11,626 bases of DNA from Propionibacteriaceae bacterium (GTDB lineage Bacteria > Actinomycetota > Actinomycetes > Propionibacteriales > Propionibacteriaceae): assembly GCA_003158895.1 (NCBI GenBank), contig PMLO01000133.1:3604-15229 (forward strand), in the 5' to 3' direction. Each line of letters begins with the position of its first letter. Positions within the stretch are counted from its first letter, which is position 1. This document shows positions 1 to 5,549 of this stretch, piece by piece. The position numbers and the translations under genes are program-made. The notes beneath the pieces were generated by a model. It worked only from the letters and a program-made list of their open reading frames with translations, was not told where the DNA came from and did no database searches.

Positions 1-573
1 CCGGGCAACGAGTGGCTGTTCGACGACATGTGGGGCGTCGACGTCGCGGTCTCCACCCCGCGACTCATGTGCGCCCTGGTCGAGGAAGCGGTCACCGTCG
101 GCGACCTCGTCCGGCTCATGACCTTCCAGAAGGGCCGTACGAACCTTGTCGAGATGACCCTCCCGGACAGCTCACCCACCGTCGGACGCAGAATCGGCGA
201 GATCAACTGGCCCGGGGAGACGGTGCTGACCGCCATCATCCGGGACGGGCGCGGCATGGCTCCCGATCGCGACGGTGCGCTCGAGGCCGGCGATGAACTC
301 CTGTTCCTCATCGACCCGGACCACGAGTCGGAACTGTCGCGGTTCCTCTCACCACGGGCCCACGCGGGTGTACAGGATCATGACCTCGACCATCGGGTCA
401 GCCAGGCTGCGGAAAAGCCTGAGCTGACACCGCGTCGTATCGTTCCCGTCGGCACCCTCGCGCCGGCACCGCTCAAGGTGCTGTCCGAGGACTCGCCGGG
501 GTCAGCCGAGGCGGCTGCCCCGACACGTCACGCGGCGGCAATGGACGAACCCGATCTCCCCTTCGACGAGTAG
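1..573 (+). CDS. TrkA-family K+ uptake regulatory protein, C-terminal part (5' end outside window)
   Basis: The reading frame is open from the first base, so the gene is cut by the window edge; 190 residues are visible. TrkA proteins are cytosolic RCK (NAD-binding plus ligand-binding) subunits that gate Trk/Ktr potassium channels. The first residues (PGNEWLF, then WGVDVAVSTPRLM) match the end of the TrkA-N Rossmann domain, where such proteins carry an N-x-x-N-E-W-L-F run. Residues of about 44-118 form the RCK_C domain (VEMTLP, GRRIGEI, LEAGDELLFLI). About 70 residues follow that are rich in Pro, Ala and acidic residues and look disordered, ending in an acidic DEPDLPFDE tail. This tail lies beyond the usual RCK_C end. 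Actinobacteria often carry two adjacent trkA genes; the partner would lie upstream. The gene converges on the OB-fold gene with 13 bases between the stop codons. Confidence 0.9.
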   Translation, partial: PGNEWLFDDMWGVDVAVSTPRLMCALVEEAVTVGDLVRLMTFQKGRTNLVEMTLPDSSPTVGRRIGEINWPGETVLTAIIRDGRGMAPDRDGALEAGDELLFLIDPDHESELSRFLSPRAHAGVQDHDLDHRVSQAAEKPELTPRRIVPVGTLAPAPLKVLSEDSPGSAEAAAPTRHAAAMDEPDLPFDE

Positions 574-576
574 GGG

Positions 577-590
577 CTGACCGCCGTCAG
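577..590. terminator. Short hairpin between convergent genes, possible weak bidirectional terminator
   Basis: CTGAC-CGCC-GTCAG forms a perfect 5-bp stem with a 4-base loop, spanning the end of the OB-fold gene and the gap after the TrkA gene. There is no T-run on either side. Part of the symmetry comes from the TCA stop codon. Weak support. Confidence 0.22.
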
Positions 591-958
591 GGACCGAGTT
601 GGTACGCCGGGTTGAAGATCACCCGGCGGCCTGCGGAGACCGTCAGCGTGCCCCACACGTCGATGCGTCGACCGACTTCGATTCCCGGGATCAGGCGTCG
701 GCCCATCCAGACGAGGGTGATGCTCCCCGTACCGTCTTCGAGGTCGACGTCGAGGCCGCCCTTGTCGATCTCCGGACTCAATGTGATCGCCTGTACGGTG
801 CCGCGCAGGTGTACGTGGTCGCGGACCCTCGCCAAAAGGATCTGCTGGCAACCCGCCGCTTCCGCGTCGTGTGCCAGCTGCTCGGAGACCAGCTCGGCGT
901 TCGACGAGGTGAGGCGACGGACGAGCCGGCGCCAGAAGCCTTCGCTCGCCCTCGTCAT
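587..958 (-). CDS. OB-fold nucleic-acid-binding domain protein
   Basis: A 123-residue protein of the small actinobacterial OB-fold family that travels with dut and DUF3710. The N-terminal third (1-40) is basic and probably helical. Residues of about 50-123 carry the OB-fold strands, with the signature LEDGTGSITLVWMGRR, then GIEVGRRIDVWG and a closing FNPAYQL strand, as in single-stranded nucleic-acid-binding OB domains. The exact ligand is not known for this family. Start choice: a GTG at 964 would overlap the upstream stop by 4 bases, but the ribosome-binding GGAGG sits 7 bases before the ATG at 958 and only 1 base before that GTG, so ATG 958 is preferred. It is the last gene of the DUF3093-dut-DUF3710 operon, separated from DUF3710 by 2 bases, so probably translationally coupled. 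A role in DNA repair or replication is only a neighbourhood inference. Confidence 0.85.
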   Translation of the reverse strand: MTRASEGFWRRLVRRLTSSNAELVSEQLAHDAEAAGCQQILLARVRDHVHLRGTVQAITLSPEIDKGGLDVDLEDGTGSITLVWMGRRLIPGIEVGRRIDVWGTLTVSAGRRVIFNPAYQLGP

Positions 959-960
959 GC

Positions 961-1728
961 TCACCCCTCCGGTACCTTCAGCGGGACGGTCTGGCCGGGA
1001 GCCATGGGCTCGTCCCCGCGACGGACGATGAGGTTGCGGAAGGCCTCGTCGAAGGGCTGGGACGCGCCGTCACCGCTCACATCGATCGCCGCGTCCCCCA
1101 TCAGTCGGCCCAGGACGAGCCATCTGGGTCCCTCGACCAGCCAGTCACGCAGTGGCGCGAACGCGTCCTCACCGTCTGGTGACTCGACGGGTACGACGCG
1201 GCGCAGCTCCGTTCCGTACGGACCCTTCCTGCGCTCCGCGCTGCCGCCCGCCGACAGCGTCTCCTCGATGATGTCGTCTCGGACTTCGGCGGCGAAACCG
1301 CCACTCTGAGGCGCCGCCTTGACCTCCACCTGCATGGCTGCGCCGTTGAGGCTCAGCACCAGCGCGAGGCCGTTGCCCGATTCCGCGTCGGCGATGATCT
1401 GGATCTGCATGCCCTCCTCGGGGGTGACGATCAACGCCCCGAGGTCCAGCCGCGGGACGTCGTCGGCTTCGAGATCGACCTCGTCGATGTCGAACGGACC
1501 TTCCTCACGCCAGTCCTCGGACTCGTCGAAAGCGATCCACTCGTCGGCCTCTTCGTCGACTTCCTCGTCCTCGTCATCGAAGCCGACGTCCGCGTCGGAG
1601 TCCACCTCGTCGTCGTCCATCCCGTCGTCGGAGCCGTCGTCGAGCTCCTCGTCGTCCAGCTCGTCCGAGAGGTCATCCGGGTCCGGCTCCGCGGGGCTCG
1701 CCTGCTGCTTCTTGCGGCCGAAGATCAC
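961..1728 (-). CDS. DUF3710 domain-containing protein with highly acidic N-terminus
   Basis: A 255-residue protein of unknown function, conserved in actinobacteria next to dut. After a short basic start (FGRKKQQ) comes an acidic low-complexity stretch: residues 14-63 contain 32 Asp/Glu out of 50. From about residue 75 the DUF3710 core begins (GPFDIDEVD, RLDLGALIVTP, then AAEVRDDIIEE, a GPYGTEL motif and the GPRWLVLGRL motif). No catalytic motif, signal peptide or membrane segment is visible. Start: GTG 1734 would overlap the dut stop, but AGGAG lies 5 bases before GTG 1728 and abuts the 1734 codon, so 1728 is chosen. This leaves a TGA-2-base-start junction identical in spacing to the next junction in the operon. 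The acidic tail could mimic DNA or contact a basic partner, but nothing here proves that. Confidence 0.88.
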   Translation of the reverse strand: MIFGRKKQQASPAEPDPDDLSDELDDEELDDGSDDGMDDDEVDSDADVGFDDEDEEVDEEADEWIAFDESEDWREEGPFDIDEVDLEADDVPRLDLGALIVTPEEGMQIQIIADAESGNGLALVLSLNGAAMQVEVKAAPQSGGFAAEVRDDIIEETLSAGGSAERRKGPYGTELRRVVPVESPDGEDAFAPLRDWLVEGPRWLVLGRLMGDAAIDVSGDGASQPFDEAFRNLIVRRGDEPMAPGQTVPLKVPEG

Positions 1729-1730
1729 GA

Positions 1731-2228
1731 TCACTCCTGAGACGATGTGGAAAGGTCCGTACCAACGCTAGTCCACCCTGCGACCCCGCCGCTCGACCCG
1801 TGCCCCCGCTCGCCGCGCACTGACTCTTCGAGCTCGTCCGCGACCTCGAAGCTGGCCCAGCCCACGCGCTGGAACACGAGCTGCCCCACGTTGTCGCCGC
1901 GCCGAAGACGCACGGTCGCCGACGTGTCGGTGTTGAGGAGGTTGACCTTGATCTCCCCGCGGAACCCCGAGTCGATCGTGCCGGGCGCGTTGACCATCGT
2001 CAGCCCGTACCGTGCGGCGAGCCCTGAGCGCGGATGCACCAGGCACACCCAGCCGTCAGGGATCTCCACCGCGATCCCGGTGCCCACGAGCACCCGCTGA
2101 CCAGGCGCGATCTCCACGTCCTGGGCGATCGCCAGGTCGGCGCCGGCGTCCCCGGGATGCGCGTAGGACGGCAGCGTCATGCCCGGGTCGAGGAGTCGCA
2201 CGCGTACCGTCACCCTCTCGGCCGTCAT
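1731..2228 (-). CDS. dut: dUTP diphosphatase (dUTPase), trimeric type
   Basis: Hydrolyses dUTP to dUMP and PPi, keeping uracil out of DNA and feeding dTMP synthesis; cytosolic homotrimer. All five family motifs are present in 165 residues: motif 1 HPGDAGADL (24-32), motif 2 PRSGLAARYG (66-75), motif 3 GTIDSGFRGE (83-92) with the catalytic Asp86, motif 4 RGDNVGQLVF (110-119), and motif 5 RGERGHGSSGG (138-148). In motif 3 the usual Tyr that packs on the deoxyribose is Phe89. In motif 5 the uracil-stacking Phe is His143, as I recall for mycobacterial dUTPases. The ATG at 2228 overlaps the DUF3093 stop by 4 bases (ATGA), and GAGGAG lies 6 bases upstream. The frame stays open further upstream, but that part overlaps DUF3093 and has no dUTPase similarity. 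Confidence 0.97.
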   Translation of the reverse strand: MTAERVTVRVRLLDPGMTLPSYAHPGDAGADLAIAQDVEIAPGQRVLVGTGIAVEIPDGWVCLVHPRSGLAARYGLTMVNAPGTIDSGFRGEIKVNLLNTDTSATVRLRRGDNVGQLVFQRVGWASFEVADELEESVRGERGHGSSGGVAGWTSVGTDLSTSSQE

Positions 2229-2671
2229 GCAGCGCTCCTCGCCGTCTCGATCGCTGTCGCAAGCTTCGCCGCGTCGTGCGTCGACACCAGCCAGTACGGG
2301 TGGGGGTCGGCCGGGTCGTCGACCGCGATCTCGACCCCCTCGTCCACGTACGAGCGGTACGTGACGAAGGCACGCGGATCGGCGTCCGGTCCCAGACGCT
2401 TGCGTAGCTCGTCCTTGCTGAGCTGGGTCAGGGAACCCACGTAGGCCCATTCAATGGTGGATCGGGCCACGCGGAATCCGGCCGGGCTCACGCGCAGCGT
2501 GGCTGTGAACGCCAGCATCAGGCCGATCACGATGGCAATGGCCACAACGAGGCTCACCAGCACGACCCACCCGGGCAGGAAGACGGCTACCGCGATCACG
2601 AACGTCGACGCCAGGAGCGCCACGACGATCCACCACAGGATGGGGGGCCTCAACCGCTCGGCGTACATCAC
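2225..2671 (-). CDS. DUF3093 family membrane protein
   Basis: A 148-residue protein of an uncharacterised actinobacterial membrane family. Two hydrophobic segments (about residues 11-31 and 34-54) are followed by a cytosolic-looking domain with the family's conserved VSPAGFRV and, near the end, DPADPHPYWLVST. It is the first gene of the operon with dut, whose start overlaps its stop by 4 bases. Start: GTG 2671 is followed directly by ATG 2668. No Shine-Dalgarno sequence is visible, but a TACTCT hexamer ends 6 bases before the GTG, placing the predicted transcription start on the G of GTG. The message is therefore probably leaderless, and GTG 2671 is favoured. The open frame reaches 2806, but those residues are unlike the family. 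Function is unknown; linkage to dut is conserved but unexplained. Confidence 0.86.
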   Translation of the reverse strand: MMYAERLRPPILWWIVVALLASTFVIAVAVFLPGWVVLVSLVVAIAIVIGLMLAFTATLRVSPAGFRVARSTIEWAYVGSLTQLSKDELRKRLGPDADPRAFVTYRSYVDEGVEIAVDDPADPHPYWLVSTHDAAKLATAIETARSAA

Positions 2672-2677
2672 GGCGTC

Positions 2678-2707
2678 AGAGTACCGGTCGTCGGTACGGC
2701 CCGTCCG
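2678..2707 (-). promoter_or_regulatory. Probable leaderless promoter of the DUF3093-dut operon
   Basis: On the minus strand a -10 hexamer TACTCT (2683-2678) lies 6 bases before GTG 2671. An 18-base spacer leads to CGGACG (2707-2702), which keeps only the GAC core of a -35 box. The spacing fits the TANNNT-N6-RTG arrangement of leaderless actinobacterial transcripts. Confidence 0.55.
2681..2697. repeat. Inverted repeat in the operon promoter, candidate operator
   Basis: GTACCG-GTCGT-CGGTAC: perfect 6-bp arms with a 5-base centre. It overlaps the -10 hexamer and the spacer of the DUF3093-dut promoter, so a bound regulator would block it. Arms of this size also occur by chance in the window, so only the position makes it notable. 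Confidence 0.3.
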
Positions 2708-2748
2708 CTCCGCTCGACGGCCCGAGCCTCCGAGTGGCTCGTCGCCAC

Positions 2749-2774
2749 TAGGATTGGCTTCACGCATCAGGAGG
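2749..2774 (+). promoter_or_regulatory. -10 box and strong ribosome-binding site of the DUF4235 gene
   Basis: TAGGAT at 2749-2754 resembles a -10 box; no matching -35 is seen. The predicted start near 2761 gives a short leader. AGGAGG at 2769-2774 lies 4 bases before ATG 2779 and fixes the start. Confidence 0.5.
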
Positions 2775-2778
2775 CCGC

Positions 2779-3039
2779 ATGAACGACAAGATTCTCGAGA
2801 AGGCATACCCGGCGATCGTCGGTGCCCTCACGACATTCGTCGCCCAGTTCGTGGTTCGCAAGCTCTGGCAGGTCGCCACCGGCGACACGCCTCCCGATCC
2901 CCATGATCCTGACGTGCCCGCGCGCGAGGCGATCACGTGGTTCGTCGCGTCGTCGATCGGCGTCGGCGTGGCCCAGATGCTGATGGGCCGTTTCGCCAAC
3001 CGCAAGATCCGCCAGTGGCAGTCGAGCCCGAAACTCTGA
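2779..3039 (+). CDS. DUF4235 family small membrane protein
   Basis: An 86-residue protein belonging to a short actinobacterial family of unknown function. A hydrophobic segment at about residues 10-27 ends in VVRKLW. A hydrophilic Pro/Asp-rich loop (36-47, TPPDPHDPD) follows, then a second hydrophobic segment at about 50-68 and a basic tail (RFANRKIRQW). This implies a two-span membrane protein. The start is set by a full AGGAGG 4 bases upstream. It is transcribed alone, divergent from the DUF3093-dut operon and convergent with the DUF4193 gene (25 bases between stops). No enzymatic motif is visible. Confidence 0.85.
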   Translation: MNDKILEKAYPAIVGALTTFVAQFVVRKLWQVATGDTPPDPHDPDVPAREAITWFVASSIGVGVAQMLMGRFANRKIRQWQSSPKL

Positions 3040-3057
3040 CGCGACTGGCGACGCGTC
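3038..3057. terminator. GC-rich hairpin between convergent genes, possible bidirectional terminator
   Basis: GACGCG (3038-3043) pairs perfectly with CGCGTC (3052-3057) across an 8-base loop, in the gap where the DUF4235 and DUF4193 genes converge. There is no T-run, as is common for proposed actinobacterial hairpin terminators, so this is tentative. Confidence 0.3.
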
Positions 3058-3064
3058 CCGGGAA

Positions 3065-3361
3065 CTAGACGCAGTCGACGCAGTACGTCTTCCCGTTGCG
3101 GGTCTCTGCGATCTGGCTCCTGTGCTTCACGAGGAAGCAGGAAGCGCACGTGAACTCGTCGGCTTGGCGCGGCAGCACACGTACGGTGAGCTCTTCGTGC
3201 GAAAGGTCGGCGCCGGGGAGTTCGAACGCCTCGGCCGCCTCTGCCTCGTCCTCATCGACCTTGCCGGAGTTCTTGTCGTTGCGGCGGCTCTTGAGCTCTT
3301 CGAGACTGTCCTCGTTCGAGTCCTCGTCGGTCTTGCGGGGCGCGTCGTAGTCGGTCGCCAT
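3065..3361 (-). CDS. DUF4193 family zinc-ribbon-like protein
   Basis: A 98-residue protein of a highly conserved actinobacterial family without assigned function. It starts with the family signature MATDYDAPR. An acidic, probably disordered middle follows (ESLEELKSRR region, then DEDEAEAAEAFELPG), then the conserved SHEELTVRVLP, and last a zinc-ribbon-like module with Cys72-x2-Cys75 and Cys94-x2-Cys97, 18 residues apart (TCASC, YCVDC). Such a module usually binds one zinc ion and suits contact with nucleic acid or with a protein such as RNA polymerase; this is inference. ATG 3361 is preceded by a GGAAGG element. It diverges from sepH with 197 bases between them, room for two promoters. Confidence 0.9.
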   Translation of the reverse strand: MATDYDAPRKTDEDSNEDSLEELKSRRNDKNSGKVDEDEAEAAEAFELPGADLSHEELTVRVLPRQADEFTCASCFLVKHRSQIAETRNGKTYCVDCV

Positions 3362-3558
3362 GTTCCCTTCCGTGTCGTGGGCGTTGGTGTCGCACAGCTT
3401 GCGCCGTCCGACTCGAGGGAATGTGTACCACACCGCGCAAGGGCCTCGGCCCCCGGCTCCCCCCTTGGTTGGGGTCTCGACCCACTGTTCACCTCCACGC
3501 GCCGAGCGCATGGGCGTTGTAGGTTGAGCCAACAAACTGGAACGAGAAACGGCCACAC
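3362..3558. promoter_or_regulatory. Divergent intergenic region between DUF4193 gene and sepH
   Basis: This is the longest gap in the window. For sepH, TAGGTT (3520-3525) is a plausible -10, predicting a leader of roughly 27 bases with only a weak ribosome-binding match; no -35 is convincing. I cannot place a clear -10 for the DUF4193 gene. Short inverted repeats are present: GGGTC-TC-GACCC (3472-3483) and GTGT-ACC-ACAC (3423-3433). No RNA gene or small ORF is supported. Confidence 0.4.
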
Positions 3559-4656
3559 ATGAGGAAGGCACGGCCCCTCGGGCTCACCGGAGACGGTGCT
3601 TCGCTCCTCGTCGTGACGGATGACGGAGAGCAGATCGCCATTCCGGCGGACGAACGCCTGACGGCCGCCCTCCGAGGGGACCGCGCTCGACTCGGCCAAC
3701 TGGAGATCGACATGGAGAGTCAGTTGCGACCACGCGAGATTCAGGCGCGGGTTCGTGCGGGCGAGGCCGTCGAGTCGGTCGCGCAGGCCGCCGGTGTGCC
3801 CATCGAGCGGATAGAGCCGTTCGCCGCCCCCGTCATCGCCGAACGCGCCCACGTGGTGGGTATGGCGATCGCCGGTACGGTGCGTCGCCGCGGCGAGGCC
3901 GCGTCGGTCCGTGGTCTCAAGGGCACGGTCGCCACGCGTCTGCTGCAGCGTGGACTGGACTTCGACGGCGTCGACTGGGACGCCTGGAAGCGTCCGGACG
4001 GACGATGGGTCCTGCAGGCGGCGTACGAGTCGGGGAGCCGCCACCACGTCGCGACGTTCCTGTTCGACATCGCTGGTCGATTCTCCGTTGCTGAGGACGA
4101 TGAAGCCCGCTGGCTCATCGAGGAGAACACCCCCGCCCACGGCCCACAGCCCGGGCGCCGCCGGAGCACCGACCCCGACAACGAACCGACGATCGATCTC
4201 GACGACGAGCTTGCGCTCGTGCGGGCGACGCTCACCGAGAGCGGGCCGGATGCGTACGGTCTGGCGACCGGCTTGCAGGATCTCCACGACTACGCACCGG
4301 CCGAGCTGGAAGAAGTCGACGGCGTGTACGACCTGGTGCCTCCGCGCAACGAGATGGACGTCCTGTACGAGATGATCTCCGGCATCGACGAGGACTCTGT
4401 ACGGATCTACAAGGGCCTCCAGCAACCGGTGACGCCCCGTGAGGAGCCAGAGCAGCTGTCGCTGTTCATGGAGCCCGAGGACTCCGACCCTGTCGTTCCT
4501 CGCAAGACCCACAAGCCTGTTCCGACGCCGCACGACGTGCCGGCGGAACCACCAGTCACCGACGAGGAGCAGCCGGCTGCTCCGCCCAAGCGCAGCAGGA
4601 GCAAGCGGGCTTCCGTCCCGACCTGGGACGAGATCATGTTCGGGCCCAAGGACTGA
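3559..4656 (+). CDS. sepH: SepH, FtsZ-binding septation protein (DUF3071)
   Basis: SepH is an actinobacterial cell-division protein that binds FtsZ and promotes its assembly at the septum. This 365-residue protein has the DUF3071 domain at about residues 1-175: an N-terminal LTGDGASLLVVTDDGEQ strand pair, a helix-turn-helix at about 57-97 (LRPREIQARVRAGE, then VAQAAGVPIERIEPFAAPV), and VDWDAWKRPDGRW at 138-150. A long linker of about 200-345 is acidic and Pro-rich. It contains a segment that looks ordered (about 255-292, VYDLVPPRNEMDVLYEM) and then QLSLF at 299-303, identical to the consensus beta-clamp-binding pentapeptide. The C-terminus RASVPTWDEIMFG is the conserved SepH tail. The gene is monocistronic; its stop is 7 bases from the convergent sulfurtransferase stop. 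Confidence 0.95.
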   Translation: MRKARPLGLTGDGASLLVVTDDGEQIAIPADERLTAALRGDRARLGQLEIDMESQLRPREIQARVRAGEAVESVAQAAGVPIERIEPFAAPVIAERAHVVGMAIAGTVRRRGEAASVRGLKGTVATRLLQRGLDFDGVDWDAWKRPDGRWVLQAAYESGSRHHVATFLFDIAGRFSVAEDDEARWLIEENTPAHGPQPGRRRSTDPDNEPTIDLDDELALVRATLTESGPDAYGLATGLQDLHDYAPAELEEVDGVYDLVPPRNEMDVLYEMISGIDEDSVRIYKGLQQPVTPREEPEQLSLFMEPEDSDPVVPRKTHKPVPTPHDVPAEPPVTDEEQPAAPPKRSRSKRASVPTWDEIMFGPKD

Positions 4657-4663
4657 CCAGGGC

Positions 4664-5503
4664 TCAGGCGTCCGGCAGCGACCCCGCCTCAGGCCCGGTC
4701 GCGACAGGCCGGCTGGGGTCCGTGATCCAGCCCGAGAAGGATCCTGGGAAAAGAACGAGTTCCCCGATGCCGACCTGTTCGGCAGCCAGCATCGCGGCAG
4801 CCGCAGTGATGCCGGACCCGCAGGACAGCACGTCTCCGGGCCGCAGATGAGCCATCTTCGCGGCCAGCTCGCCCCGCGGCACGAATCTCCCGCCGCTGAC
4901 CAGCGTGGCCAGGGGCAGGCTCACAGCTCCGGGGATGTGCCCTGCGACCGGGTCGATGGTCTCGTTCTCGCCCCGGTAACGATCTGCCGCCCGCACGTCG
5001 TAGACCGCTCCGCCCTCGCGGAGGTGCTGGATCACGCCCTCGGTACCGACGACCGGCCGGTGGCCGGGCTCCGGCACGAACGTCCCGCGTTTCGGCGTCA
5101 CCTCGCCGACTTCGACGGGTCTTCCTGCGGCGACCCATCCGGCATACCCACCGTTGAGAACACGAACGAGACGGTGGCCCGCGTCGGTCAGCATCCACCA
5201 CAAGCGCGCGGCGCCCAGGCACGAACCGCCGTCATAGACGACGACCTGCCGCGATTCGTCCACGCCCACCCGCTGCATCGCCTCGGCGAAGACGTCGGTC
5301 GACGGGAAGGGGTGACGCCCGTCGAGACCGGGCGGAGCGGCAAGCTCGGTCTCGAGATCCACGTACACCGCTCCGGGCAGATGACCCGCCCGGTACGCCT
5401 CGTGGCCGCCCGATTCGCCCAGTGACCAGCGGACGTCGAGGAGGGTGAAATCCTCGCGGTCCAGGAGCTGGGCGAGGTGGGCCTTGTCGATGATGGGGCG
5501 CAT
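4664..5503 (-). CDS. Two-domain rhodanese-type sulfurtransferase (thiosulfate/3-mercaptopyruvate sulfurtransferase family)
   Basis: Transfers sulfane sulfur from thiosulfate or 3-mercaptopyruvate to acceptors such as cyanide or thiols; cytosolic. It has 279 residues, the usual size for tandem-rhodanese enzymes. Domain 1 (about 1-130) has LLDVRWSL, YRAGHLPGAVYVDL and NGGYAGW, but a degenerate active loop (YDGGSCLGAAR) with an unusual Cys95. Domain 2 (about 150-270) has VYDVRAADRYRGE, GHIPGAVSLPL and the catalytic loop SCGSGITAA with persulfide-forming Cys228. The CGSGIT loop does not clearly decide between thiosulfate and mercaptopyruvate as substrate. ATG 5503 is chosen because homologous sequence begins there (MRPIIDKAHL); the frame remains open upstream through non-homologous residues. 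A TAGGGT hexamer 7 bases before it suggests a leaderless message. Confidence 0.93.
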   Translation of the reverse strand: MRPIIDKAHLAQLLDREDFTLLDVRWSLGESGGHEAYRAGHLPGAVYVDLETELAAPPGLDGRHPFPSTDVFAEAMQRVGVDESRQVVVYDGGSCLGAARLWWMLTDAGHRLVRVLNGGYAGWVAAGRPVEVGEVTPKRGTFVPEPGHRPVVGTEGVIQHLREGGAVYDVRAADRYRGENETIDPVAGHIPGAVSLPLATLVSGGRFVPRGELAAKMAHLRPGDVLSCGSGITAAAAMLAAEQVGIGELVLFPGSFSGWITDPSRPVATGPEAGSLPDA

Positions 5504-5510
5504 GCCCGAA

Positions 5511-5516
5511 ACCCTA
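5511..5516 (-). promoter_or_regulatory. -10 box of sulfurtransferase gene, probable leaderless start
   Basis: On the minus strand TAGGGT is followed by 7 bases and then ATG 5503. No Shine-Dalgarno sequence fits. It sits in the 46-base gap after the upstream phosphodiesterase gene, so the sulfurtransferase can be transcribed on its own. Confidence 0.5.
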
Positions 5517-5549
5517 TGCCCCGGTCGCGGCGCCATCCCACAGCATCCG

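Noticed and set aside
2229..2450. N-terminal extension of dut to an ATG at 2450
   Set aside because: The extra 74 residues lie inside the DUF3093 gene and are Arg/Gly-rich shadow sequence; ATG 2228 has GAGGAG 6 bases upstream.
3472..3483. GGGTC-TC-GACCC palindrome in front of sepH
   Set aside because: Arms of 5 bp with a 2-base centre are expected several times by chance in a window of this size, and it does not overlap an identified promoter box.
3127..4533. 468-codon open frame on the minus strand across sepH and the DUF4193 gene
   Set aside because: It is antisense to sepH and runs out of frame through the DUF4193 gene; no recognisable domain or ribosome-binding site. Both real genes are unmistakable.
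4653..4667. CTGA...TCAG inverted repeat between sepH and the sulfurtransferase gene as a terminator
   Set aside because: The 4-bp arms mostly reflect two facing TGA stop codons; there is no T-run and only 7 bases of gap.
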